The translations under genes and the position numbers were made by a program. Positions 5,746-12,716 of a stretch of 21,677 nt of DNA are shown here, piece by piece. This DNA comes from a virus, in IMG/VR virus record IMGVR_UViG_3300027861_000221, positions 1 to 21,677 of that record; one strand, 5' to 3'. Numbering within the stretch: position 1 is the first letter of the stretch; each line of letters begins with the position of its first letter. The notes under the pieces were generated by a model. The model saw nothing but the letters and a program-made list of their open reading frames with translations. It had not been told where the DNA came from and ran no database searches.

Positions 5746-6561
5746 TTGGGAAAATATGACGAGTTTATATCTAAGATTAGGTATAATCGTGAAAGTGAAA
5801 AATGGGGTTTATACCGAGTTGATGAGTTTGATGAGAAAATTAACAAGTTTAAAGTTAAGTTTAAAAACTCTGGACACGTAATTGAGACTTCATTAAAGAA
5901 TATTAAGGCTGGGAAGGTTATTGATATAGTGCAACAGAAAAAAGATACCGAGAAAAGAAAGAAGGCTAAAAAAAAGAAAGCTAAAGACGATAGGAAGTTC
6001 GCCAAAAGTTATATATCAAATTTAGGCGTTGATCCAATATTGTTATCAATAGATGCATCAACTCATTCAACTGGAATTTCTATATTTGCTAAAGGCAAGT
6101 TAATTCATTACGATTACATATATCAATCAAAGACTAATAAATGGGATACTTCAAGGATTAATTATATGAAGAATGAAATTATTAAAGTGATTGACAAATA
6201 TAATGTTAATTGTGTAGCTATGGAAGATGTGATAATGAAAAATATGATTTCATTATATGTTTTAAGTAAGCTACAAGGCGTATTGTGTGATTACTTCTAC
6301 AAAAATAACATTAAATATCTAAAACTTACACCCAAGGAGTGGAAGGGTGCTTATAATATCAATAGAGCTGATGCCACATTTGGTGCGAATAGTAGAGAGG
6401 AGTCGAAAGAGAAAACTGTAAAATGTGTTAATTTAGATTTCAATTTATCTTTGGAATCAGAGTTCAAAGACTCCCCAAGAGACTTATCAGAGCCTGCTTG
6501 GTATGACGTGGCTGATGCTATTGGCGTAGGAGTAGTAGCATTAAAAAGAATTAAAAAATAA
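5746..6561 (+). CDS. RuvC-like Holliday junction resolvase with N-terminal module
   Basis: Residues 98-271 form an RNase H-fold nuclease of the RuvC type: I-D103-A-S-T-H-S-T-G (motif 1), A-M-E160-D (motif 2) and Y-D254-V-A-D257-A-I-G-V-G near the end. These acidic residues hold the metal ions that cut branched DNA. The middle contains L-T-P-K-E-W-K, as in RuvC. Residues 1-62 form an extra domain (K-V-K-F-K-N-S-G-H then S-L-K-N-I-K-A-G-K-V-I-D) that resembles a small module I associate with phage homing-type endonucleases, followed by a Lys-rich linker (65-84). The start is TTG 5746, directly after the endolysin stop, with only a weak ribosome site (GAGAG), so coupling is likely. It probably resolves replication or packaging branches. 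Confidence 0.85.
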   Translation: MGKYDEFISKIRYNRESEKWGLYRVDEFDEKINKFKVKFKNSGHVIETSLKNIKAGKVIDIVQQKKDTEKRKKAKKKKAKDDRKFAKSYISNLGVDPILLSIDASTHSTGISIFAKGKLIHYDYIYQSKTNKWDTSRINYMKNEIIKVIDKYNVNCVAMEDVIMKNMISLYVLSKLQGVLCDYFYKNNIKYLKLTPKEWKGAYNINRADATFGANSREESKEKTVKCVNLDFNLSLESEFKDSPRDLSEPAWYDVADAIGVGVVALKRIKK

Positions 6562-6564
6562 GTA

Positions 6565-6593
6565 TTGACAACAGTTTAAATTTGTGATATACT
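6565..6593 (+). promoter_or_regulatory. Sigma-70-type promoter P2
   Basis: -35 TTGACA (6565-6570), 17-base spacer ending TGTGA, -10 TATACT (6588-6593). The predicted start is near 6600, the first base of the folded leader. Confidence 0.8.
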
Positions 6594-6599
6594 ATGTAA

Positions 6600-6676
6600 G
6601 ATGTCAAGTCGAGGTAAATCTCGCTAAAAATTAAAATTGCAGAAAGGAAAACTATAGCAATATAAATCTTGACATC
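6600..6676 (+). ncRNA. Three-stem 5' leader RNA (candidate regulatory element)
   Basis: The leader can form a three-way junction starting at the predicted first base of the transcript. The closing stem is 6600-6608 with 6668-6676 (nine perfect pairs). Inside are a short hairpin, 6610-6614 with 6619-6623 and loop TAAA (one G-U), and a second hairpin, 6636-6640 with 6657-6661, whose 16-base loop holds a purine-rich AGAAAGG. The ribosome site (AAGGAGG, 6687-6693) lies just past the closing stem. No T-run follows, so this is not a terminator. It may protect the 5' end of the mRNA or sense a ligand; I recognise no known class. Confidence 0.5.
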
Positions 6677-6702
6677 AATAAAAATAAAGGAGGAATAAAG
6701 AA

Positions 6703-7143
6703 ATGGCATTAAAATTACACGAGGTATTAAAGTTAAGAAACGCATTACACGAGGAGTTAGACGGAGAAACTGTTGCTAAGAAAAGACTTAATGGAGAAAT
6801 TGTTAAAGTGTCTACTAAATTCCTATACGCAGGTAGGAAGAATATACAAAAGATAACAAGTCAATTAGAAGTAATTGTAGAGGTTGAGAAGCCTATTGCA
6901 GAATTAGTAAAAGAGAGAAATGAGATACTGGCTAAATACAAAGATGAGGATGGTAATTTTATAGCTGATAAAATAAAAGAAACCGAGAATGAAGTCAAGC
7001 CAATTATTGAGAAAATAGATGAAATATCTAAAATCGTAGGGGAAATGCTAGATGAGGAATTTGAAGGGGAGTTAAATTTAGTCGATATAGATGATATGCC
7101 TAAAGAAATTAGCGAACCGATATTATTAATGGTTAGAGATTAA
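6703..7143 (+). CDS. Hypothetical helical protein, 146 aa
   Basis: The ATG 6703 follows AAGGAGG by nine bases. The 146-residue product is charged (many Glu and Lys) and appears mainly helical, with heptad-like spacing over residues 50-115 that suggests a coiled coil. There are no Cys, no Trp and no membrane segment. The family is not recognised. It has its own promoter and folded leader and is the only gene between P2 and P3, which suggests separately controlled, perhaps abundant, expression. Its neighbours are recombination and ssDNA-binding genes. Confidence 0.8.
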   Translation: MALKLHEVLKLRNALHEELDGETVAKKRLNGEIVKVSTKFLYAGRKNIQKITSQLEVIVEVEKPIAELVKERNEILAKYKDEDGNFIADKIKETENEVKPIIEKIDEISKIVGEMLDEEFEGELNLVDIDDMPKEISEPILLMVRD

Positions 7144-7149
7144 AAAAAC

Positions 7150-7178
7150 TTGACAGTAGCTACTATATGTGATATAAT
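7150..7178 (+). promoter_or_regulatory. Sigma-70-type promoter P3
   Basis: -35 TTGACA (7150-7155), 17-base spacer ending TGTGA, -10 TATAAT (7173-7178). It is the closest to consensus of the six. A small hairpin (about 7200-7213, GTGCT/GGCAC with loop TTGA) lies in the leader ahead of the ribosome site. Confidence 0.85.
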
Positions 7179-7231
7179 TATTAAGTAGAAAAGAAATAGT
7201 GCTTTGAGGCACAAAAAAGGAGGAAACAAAG

Positions 7232-8314
7232 ATGGCAAGAATGAGTAATAGTTTTAGATTTATAGGTGATGTGGTGTCAAAGAAGGATAAAGGCATTCAT
7301 AGTTTGGTGAAGTCGAGCAAAGAGGGTAGCAAATGGGAAGGACACAAGCTTGAGTTTGGAATTGGTAACGAACAAAAAAAGTCAACTTGGGTAGAGCTAT
7401 TAGGAGGAAATCATCACACTATTTACAGCTTTAACATCAACAAGGAAAAAGTTGAGATACCTTTTGAGAATAGATTAGACAAAGAAGTAGTAGAGTCTAT
7501 AGCAGGATGGAAGAAATTAAGAGTCGTAAACGGGGATGACGTAAAAGAATTTATAGCCGAGTGGGATTTTGTGTTAGCGTTAAAAGACACAATAGAAAGT
7601 CTTGCAGAAGGGGAAAGGTTGGAAGTTTCTGGAAGTGTACAGATTGATTTTCACAAAGGTAAAACTTATAAGAAGTATATACCTAATTTTGTAAGAGTAA
7701 TAAAAGATAAAGATGTTAAATCTAAATTCTCAGTTGACTTAGAGTTGTATTATACCGCTGACGCAGTTGACAACGCAATGGATGATGAGGATAGAAAGAT
7801 ATTTATAAACTCTTACATAAAAGGATACAACTCAAAAGACAAGACTAATTATATGATACCGAATAATGTTGTCATAAATTGTTCGCCATTGAATAACTCC
7901 GATATAAGTGATGAGAAGAAAGCTATATTTAAAAAGAAAGCAAATTGGATGGCAAAACAGTTTGAAGTCACAGAAGGATGGTATAAGCTTGGTTGGGAAA
8001 CTACTTTATTCAAAGGTTCAGAAGGTGCTTCTTTTACAGAGGACGACTTGACTGATTTCCAAAAGGAGCAAATAGATTTTGGTATGCAGACTTTTGAAGA
8101 CATTGCAAAACAATTCTCAATCAGAGGTGCAGACAAAGTCGAGCAAAGGCTTCAAAGGGTTGCCAAGTTGTTTAGCGAAGAAGGAAGAGAAGAGATAGAA
8201 GAGGAGAGCGTTAAATTTTATACAGATGGAAGCAATACTGAAACTCCTACTACGACAAGTGTAAAACAAGAAGCTGTTATCAGTGATGCTGATATAGACG
8301 GTATGTTCGAGTAA
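7232..8314 (+). CDS. Probable single-stranded DNA-binding protein
   Basis: The assignment rests on fold pattern, context and tail. The protein has beta-rich segments typical of OB-folds: F-R-F-I-G-D-V-V-S-K-K-D at the start, and G-E-R-L-E-V-S-G-S-V-Q-I-D then Y-K-K-Y-I-P-N-F-V-R near residues 127-155. It ends in a Ser/Thr-rich linker and an acidic, hydrophobic tip (D-A-D-I-D-G-M-F-E), the hallmark by which SSBs recruit partners. At 360 residues it is longer than bacterial SSB and closer to phage gp32-like proteins. It sits under the strongest promoter of the window and just ahead of a Sak4-type recombinase, a common pairing. It could instead be an unrelated OB-fold protein. Confidence 0.6.
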   Translation: MARMSNSFRFIGDVVSKKDKGIHSLVKSSKEGSKWEGHKLEFGIGNEQKKSTWVELLGGNHHTIYSFNINKEKVEIPFENRLDKEVVESIAGWKKLRVVNGDDVKEFIAEWDFVLALKDTIESLAEGERLEVSGSVQIDFHKGKTYKKYIPNFVRVIKDKDVKSKFSVDLELYYTADAVDNAMDDEDRKIFINSYIKGYNSKDKTNYMIPNNVVINCSPLNNSDISDEKKAIFKKKANWMAKQFEVTEGWYKLGWETTLFKGSEGASFTEDDLTDFQKEQIDFGMQTFEDIAKQFSIRGADKVEQRLQRVAKLFSEEGREEIEEESVKFYTDGSNTETPTTTSVKQEAVISDADIDGMFE

Positions 8315-8323
8315 AGAGATGTA

Positions 8324-8342
8324 GTGGGGTTAAAGTCCCCAC
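8324..8342 (+). other. Intercistronic GC-rich hairpin between ssb-like and sak4-like genes
   Basis: GTGGGG (8324-8329) pairs with CCCCAC (8337-8342) across a seven-base loop. A scattered T-rich stretch (8344-8354) follows but no clean T-run, so it is either a weak terminator or an mRNA processing or stability hairpin that would set SSB above the downstream ATPase. Confidence 0.55.
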
Positions 8343-8371
8343 ACATTTAAGTTTTAAGGGAGGAGTAAAAT

Positions 8372-9463
8372 ATGGCAAAGTTTGGAAAGAAAAATAAAAT
8401 AAAGTTAGATATATTGAGGTATAATTTAGGATTAATCGGAGAATCGGGAGTTGGAAAATCAACATTAGCTAAAGAAGTTTGTAAGAAGCTTGTAGGAGAT
8501 GAAGGGTATCTTATGTTAAACATAGGAAAAGAAGATGGAATAGATGCGATAGACGGAGCTATGTATGAAGATATATCAGATTGGGGAGTGTTTGACGCAT
8601 TTGTTAAAGATGTCGTAGCTAATAAAGATACAGACTATAAGGATTTGAAAGTTTGCGTGTTTGACACTATAGACGAATTATTCTCTATTGCAGAGCCACA
8701 AGTTATAAGGTTGCACAATAGACAATTTCCAGAAAAAACAACTAAAAATATAAACTCTGCTTTCGGCGGTTTTGGGAAGGGTTCGCAAAAGGCAATAGAT
8801 ATTGTGCTTGAAAATATGTGGAAATTGAAAAAAGTTGGAGTATCTATGTTTGTGATTGGACATACAAAACAAAGAGTTAAAACAGACATCCTTAGTGGTG
8901 AAGAGTATACGGTTCTTACAAATAAAGTTCAAAACAATTACTTTGACGCTGTAAAAACAAAACTTCACGTACTTGGAGTGGCTTCTGTGGATAGAGAGAT
9001 AGTAAAAGAAGCTAAGAAAAACAAAGTAACTGGAAAAGATGAGTACACGGGTAAGATAGCAAAAGAATCGAGAGTTATAACATTCAGAGATGATAGCTAC
9101 AGTGTTGAATCTAAATCAAGATTTGCTGAGATTGAGCCAAGAATATCTCTTAACTCTGACGAGTTTATAGGTGCTATTCAAGATGCGATTAAAGCTGGGT
9201 ACGCTAAGAACAATAATGTTGAAGATATAGCGAAAGCTAAAGTTGAACAAGACGAAGAGATTAAAAAGGCTCAATCAGAGAGTCTTGACAATAGATTTTC
9301 AAATGATGAATTAGTCGAACAAATACAAAATGGGCTTAAAGTGGCTTCGGCGGAAAAGAAAGCTGAATTAAAAGCAAAGATGCAGGAATTAAAAGTGGTA
9401 AGCTTTAAAACTCCAGAGAGTTTGGATGGAGAAGTGTTAAAGCAATTAGTAGCGATATTTTAA
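8372..9463 (+). CDS. Sak4-like RecA-fold ATPase (phage recombination)
   Basis: RecA-like phage ATPases of the Sak4/AAA_24 type promote single-strand annealing with the phage SSB. The product has Walker A G23-E-S-G-V-G-K-S-T31, Walker B V-C-V-F-D98-T-I-D-E-L, and a F-V-I-G-H-T-K sensor-like strand near residue 165. The core (about 1-240) fits the family length. Residues about 270-363 are a charged, helical extension not seen in the minimal family. ATG 8372 follows GGGAGGAG. The gene lies directly behind the probable SSB, as expected for a Sak4-SSB pair, and is followed by another hairpin. A general AAA ATPase role cannot be excluded. Confidence 0.82.
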   Translation: MAKFGKKNKIKLDILRYNLGLIGESGVGKSTLAKEVCKKLVGDEGYLMLNIGKEDGIDAIDGAMYEDISDWGVFDAFVKDVVANKDTDYKDLKVCVFDTIDELFSIAEPQVIRLHNRQFPEKTTKNINSAFGGFGKGSQKAIDIVLENMWKLKKVGVSMFVIGHTKQRVKTDILSGEEYTVLTNKVQNNYFDAVKTKLHVLGVASVDREIVKEAKKNKVTGKDEYTGKIAKESRVITFRDDSYSVESKSRFAEIEPRISLNSDEFIGAIQDAIKAGYAKNNNVEDIAKAKVEQDEEIKKAQSESLDNRFSNDELVEQIQNGLKVASAEKKAELKAKMQELKVVSFKTPESLDGEVLKQLVAIF

Positions 9464-9469
9464 ACAAAT

Positions 9470-9493
9470 TAGCCGAGTGTAAAAGCTCGGCTA
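9470..9493 (+). other. Perfect 8-bp hairpin after the sak4-like gene
   Basis: TAGCCGAG (9470-9477) and CTCGGCTA (9486-9493) pair fully across an eight-base loop, seven bases after the stop codon. What follows is ATAATTATAT rather than a T-run, so intrinsic termination would be inefficient. An mRNA 3'-end protection role is as likely. Confidence 0.6.
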
Positions 9494-9515
9494 TAATTAT
9501 ATGGAGGGTGCGTGA

Positions 9516-10043
9516 ATGGGTGTTAAGGTTAAATGTCAAGTAACAGGAAGTAAAGTTGAGAAAAACACAGCGTATAAATATTTGGAAGACGGCAAAAAGG
9601 TTGCAAAATACTTTACAGACTTGGAACACTTTAATATATGGCAGAAAAAAGCAGAGAATGTGTGTAGAGTTGAGGAATACAGAAGTAGATGTTATATCGA
9701 AATTAGAAAACTATTGGGTGTTGATAAATATATATCGTTGCCTATTCATATAAAAACAAGAGTAAAAAAGTGGTCGGAGCAAGTTGGATACAATGGTGTG
9801 TTGTATGCTGTTGATTATGTTAGCAAATCTCCTTACACTATGACTGCGTTTAACTCTTCGACTCATAAAATAAACTATATGATGGTGCAGGTGGAAAACA
9901 ATCTTATCATTGGAAGCTCAATTAGTAAAAGAGTGTCTGAACATTCATTAATATGCAAAAGGCGAGGCGTTAAGGTTGATTATATTGATGAAGTGGGATA
10001 TTTAATTCCCCCTAAATCAGATGGCATATTGAGTTTTTTATAA
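9516..10043 (+). CDS. Hypothetical phage protein with C-x-V-T-G start
   Basis: The 175-residue product begins K-V-K-C-Q-V-T-G-S-K-V with A-Y-K-Y and Y-F-T-D following. I associate this layout with short domains of unknown function in phages of Gram-positive bacteria, but can name no family. Only one Cys lies in that region (C7), so a zinc finger is unlikely. The rest is mixed alpha/beta with a basic middle (I-K-T-R-V-K-K-W). ATG 9516 has GGAGGG 10 bases upstream. It lies between the recombination and helicase-primase units and ends just before promoter P4. Confidence 0.75.
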   Translation: MGVKVKCQVTGSKVEKNTAYKYLEDGKKVAKYFTDLEHFNIWQKKAENVCRVEEYRSRCYIEIRKLLGVDKYISLPIHIKTRVKKWSEQVGYNGVLYAVDYVSKSPYTMTAFNSSTHKINYMMVQVENNLIIGSSISKRVSEHSLICKRRGVKVDYIDEVGYLIPPKSDGILSFL

Positions 10044-10048
10044 ATATG

Positions 10049-10077
10049 TTGACTTATGTGTGAATATGTGATAAGAT
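10049..10077 (+). promoter_or_regulatory. Sigma-70-type promoter P4
   Basis: -35 TTGACT (10049-10054), 17-base spacer ending TGTGA, -10 TAAGAT (10072-10077). It is the weakest of the set by consensus, but keeps the spacer length and the TGTGA block. It serves the helicase-primase genes. Confidence 0.65.
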
Positions 10078-10104
10078 AAGGTATAAAATTTTAGGAGGTT
10101 TTAG

Positions 10105-11553
10105 ATGAGGGGTAAATTAATAGAAGAAAAAAGGATTATTGAGGCTAATTTTATATTTAGCTTGTGGAGTGAGCCTGACCTATATGGAGATTATAAAGGG
10201 TTAAATGCGAAAAAAGACTTGCATCATAGCGATTCTAAGTTTTACTACCAATTAGGGAAAGCAATGTATGAGTTGGATTTCAGCTCATTTGACAATACCG
10301 CTATATACACATATTTGGATACAAGAGATGCTTTGAAGGGTGCGTTTGAGAAGCTAGGTGGGTATCAAACTGTTAAAGAGATGTTGTCAATAACAAAAGT
10401 GGATAATATTGGAGCTTATCACGACAAACTCGTCAAGAATAATATATTGATAAATATGATTGATAAAGGGTTTTCTATTGAAAAAGACTACCCAAAGTTG
10501 AAAAATATGACAAGTGGAGAGTTATATGATTTCTACGAGTATCACTTGAATGACGTATTTTCAGAAAGAAAGGACAATATAGAGATAGAAGATATGATAG
10601 TGGATGATGAGTTTATAGCACAAATGCAATCTGGACAAGATGTTGGTGCAAGTTACAGCACGTTTTCTCCAAGACTGTCATACGCAACGCTGGGTGTGCC
10701 AAAAGGGGAGTTAATGTTGATGGCATCATATGTTAATAACGGTAAAACGTCATTCACATCAGCGAATATATTTTTAGACCTACTTGATAGAGGGCATAAG
10801 GTCGCATTTGTGTCGAACGAGCAAGGAATAGAAAATTTTAAAAGACTAATGGTGTTACATATATTGACAACTAAGTTCGACTATTGGAAGTTGACAAGAA
10901 AAAAGTTGAAAATAGGAAAGTTTACAGAGGATGAAATTGTTATGCTGAGAAAGGCGAGAGATTATAGCTCTAAACACTATCTTAATAATGTTAAATTTGC
11001 AAGGTTGTATAATTATGATATGAATGTGGTTAAAAAGATAATAAAAAAGTTGGCGAAGGTTGGATATGAGTATTTTGTGTATGATGTATTGAAGTCAAAT
11101 GGAACAGAAGAAGATTATAGACATATCATAGAGTCGACAAAAACACTACACCAGTTAGCAAGTAAAGAGAATATAGGAATAATACCCATAATGCAATTAG
11201 CACTTCACACTAAGAAGACTGCAAGGTTTCTTGATGTCGATTCGCTTGGTGGTGCAAAAGGTGCAAGTGAAGTTCCGAGTGAAATAATTATATTTAGAGA
11301 GGTTCTTGACGACGAGAAAGAGGGAGAGAAGTTTGATATTAAACCATATAATTATAGTAAAAACAGTGATGGAACTACTAACTATAAAATGAAAGTTCAA
11401 TACACAATGAAAGTAGATGTCAAGTATATGGTATTCTTCTTAGCAAAGACGAGGAATGACGATAATGGACTAACACTTCTTTATGAGTATAAAGGCGATT
11501 GGAATAGATGGGATGAGGTTGGATATTGCCACGTAAGTCAAACTTTAAGGTAG
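10105..11553 (+). CDS. DnaB-like replicative helicase
   Basis: Ring helicases of this family unwind the fork 5'-3' and recruit primase. The 482-residue length and two-part layout fit: a helical N-terminal part (L-G-G-Y-Q-T-V-K-E near 90 matches DnaB), then a RecA-like core from about residue 180. The Walker A is S208-Y-V-N-N-G213-K-T, with Ser in place of the first Gly. V-A-F-V-S-N-E-Q follows as the 'S-L-E-M'-type segment, and F-V-Y-D-V is the Walker B strand. A Q-L-A-L-H segment (near 368) and S-L-G-G-A-K-G-A-S-E-V-P-S match the DnaB H4 and arginine-finger regions. ATG 10105 follows AGGAGG. The primase follows after eight bases, which supports a helicase-primase pair. Confidence 0.85.
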   Translation: MRGKLIEEKRIIEANFIFSLWSEPDLYGDYKGLNAKKDLHHSDSKFYYQLGKAMYELDFSSFDNTAIYTYLDTRDALKGAFEKLGGYQTVKEMLSITKVDNIGAYHDKLVKNNILINMIDKGFSIEKDYPKLKNMTSGELYDFYEYHLNDVFSERKDNIEIEDMIVDDEFIAQMQSGQDVGASYSTFSPRLSYATLGVPKGELMLMASYVNNGKTSFTSANIFLDLLDRGHKVAFVSNEQGIENFKRLMVLHILTTKFDYWKLTRKKLKIGKFTEDEIVMLRKARDYSSKHYLNNVKFARLYNYDMNVVKKIIKKLAKVGYEYFVYDVLKSNGTEEDYRHIIESTKTLHQLASKENIGIIPIMQLALHTKKTARFLDVDSLGGAKGASEVPSEIIIFREVLDDEKEGEKFDIKPYNYSKNSDGTTNYKMKVQYTMKVDVKYMVFFLAKTRNDDNGLTLLYEYKGDWNRWDEVGYCHVSQTLR

Positions 11554-11561
11554 GGATAAAA

Positions 11562-12635
11562 ATGAAAGCAGACGTAATTAAAGACTATTTCAAAGACAAC
11601 AGAGAGGAGATTTTTAGATTGTTAGAGTATTATGAGTTTGAAAACTTAAAGACATACGCACAGCAGATTAGATTCTCGCTTGACGGCTCAGAAGATGGGT
11701 CTGCTAATAGGATAAAATTAAGTTCTCTCTCATATAAGAATTATAAAACTGGGGAAGGTGGAGATATTATATCCTTAATACAAACAAAGAATAATTGGGG
11801 GTTTGTCGAAACTTTAAAACAGTTGTATATATTTGCTGGATTGAAACCATCTGAAAAAAGAACTGCAACACAGTTTCCATTCGGTGGTTTCTACAAGAGC
11901 ATAATAAAAGATTGCGAGTGCGATACAGAGTTAGAGCCTTTAAATGAGGATATATTGAATGGGTATGAGTTGTCGCAATTTGAAATGTTTAAAAGTGATG
12001 GCATCTCATATCAAACGCAGTTGGATTTCAGGCTAAGATATGATGAAAACTCAAACAGGATAGCCATTCCAATATATGCAGACTGTGGACTTGTTGGTGT
12101 ATTGGGAAGATATAATGGAAATAAAGAAGGTGTTGCAAAATACCTCCCCATTGTTCCGTACTCTAAGAGTCAAGTTTTGTTTGGATATGTTGAAAATTAT
12201 AAAGATTTAATCTCATCCGATAGGATATACGTTGCCGAAAGCGAGAAAGCAGTAATGCAATGTAGGGATATGGGGATTAGAAATGTTGTAGCATTGGGTG
12301 GTTCTTCCATATCTAAAACACAAAAGAAAATACTTTACACTCTCAATCCAAAAGAAATCATTATGTGTTATGATGAAGGATTCCTAAGAAGACAAGTCGA
12401 GGATGCGATTCATAGCAATTTAGAAGTTGTGAGTGATGAGAATGTTGAAAAGTATTCAAAGATTAAAATCGAAGAGAGGGTTGTGGATTTATGTATGAAA
12501 AATGACTTTGTAAACGTTAAAGTAGGCTACACTTGGGACAAAGAAGGAGAATTGAAATCTAAACAGTCTATATTTGACAATGGGAAAGATATGGCGTTAA
12601 GATTAATGTCTCAAATAGTGTGGATGGATAAGTAA
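11562..12635 (+). CDS. DnaG-type DNA primase with TOPRIM domain
   Basis: Makes RNA primers for the replication fork. I choose ATG 11562 (AGGTAGGGA ahead), not TTG 11526 inside the helicase gene. Residues about 20-90 correspond to the zinc-binding domain by the pattern Y-K-N-Y-K-T-G-E-G-G-D-I-I-S-L-I, but contain no cysteine, so it cannot bind zinc in the usual way. The TOPRIM core follows: Y-V-A-E226-S-E-K-A-V-M-Q, then V-V-A-L-G-G-S-S-I-S, then M-C-Y-D271-E-G-F. The usual D-x-D is D-x-G here. The catalytic Glu and one Asp are kept. The 357-residue length is short for DnaG and suits a phage form. The terminator at 12613 covers its last codons. Confidence 0.82.
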   Translation: MKADVIKDYFKDNREEIFRLLEYYEFENLKTYAQQIRFSLDGSEDGSANRIKLSSLSYKNYKTGEGGDIISLIQTKNNWGFVETLKQLYIFAGLKPSEKRTATQFPFGGFYKSIIKDCECDTELEPLNEDILNGYELSQFEMFKSDGISYQTQLDFRLRYDENSNRIAIPIYADCGLVGVLGRYNGNKEGVAKYLPIVPYSKSQVLFGYVENYKDLISSDRIYVAESEKAVMQCRDMGIRNVVALGGSSISKTQKKILYTLNPKEIIMCYDEGFLRRQVEDAIHSNLEVVSDENVEKYSKIKIEERVVDLCMKNDFVNVKVGYTWDKEGELKSKQSIFDNGKDMALRLMSQIVWMDK

Positions 12636-12655
12636 TTCCATTTGCACTATTTTTT
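12613..12655 (+). terminator. Strong intrinsic terminator overlapping the primase stop codon
   Basis: A 15-bp stem, 12613-12627 with 12638-12652 (three G-U pairs), has a ten-base loop that contains the primase TAA (12633-12635). A run of six T (12650-12655) overlaps the end of the right arm and closes the element. The promoter P5 begins two bases later. It is the only clear rho-independent terminator in the window and cleanly splits helicase-primase from nuclease-polymerase. Confidence 0.85.
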
Positions 12656-12656
12656 A

Positions 12657-12685
12657 TTGACATACAGATATATGTGTGCTATAAT
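12657..12685 (+). promoter_or_regulatory. Sigma-70-type promoter P5
   Basis: -35 TTGACA (12657-12662), 17-base spacer ending TGTGC, -10 TATAAT (12680-12685). It differs from the others only in the last spacer bases. It drives the nuclease and polymerase genes directly after a terminator. Confidence 0.85.
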
Positions 12686-12716
12686 GAGTTGATAAAATAA
12701 AAAAAAGGAGGTACAT

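Noticed and set aside
5676-6005. 109-codon open frame on the minus strand
   Set aside because: It is the antisense of the endolysin end and the Lys-rich linker of the resolvase; its Phe/Leu-rich product is a mirror of AAA/AAG codons.
11526-11561. TTG start for primase inside the helicase gene
   Set aside because: No ribosome site precedes it and the extra residues match nothing; ATG 11562 is better.
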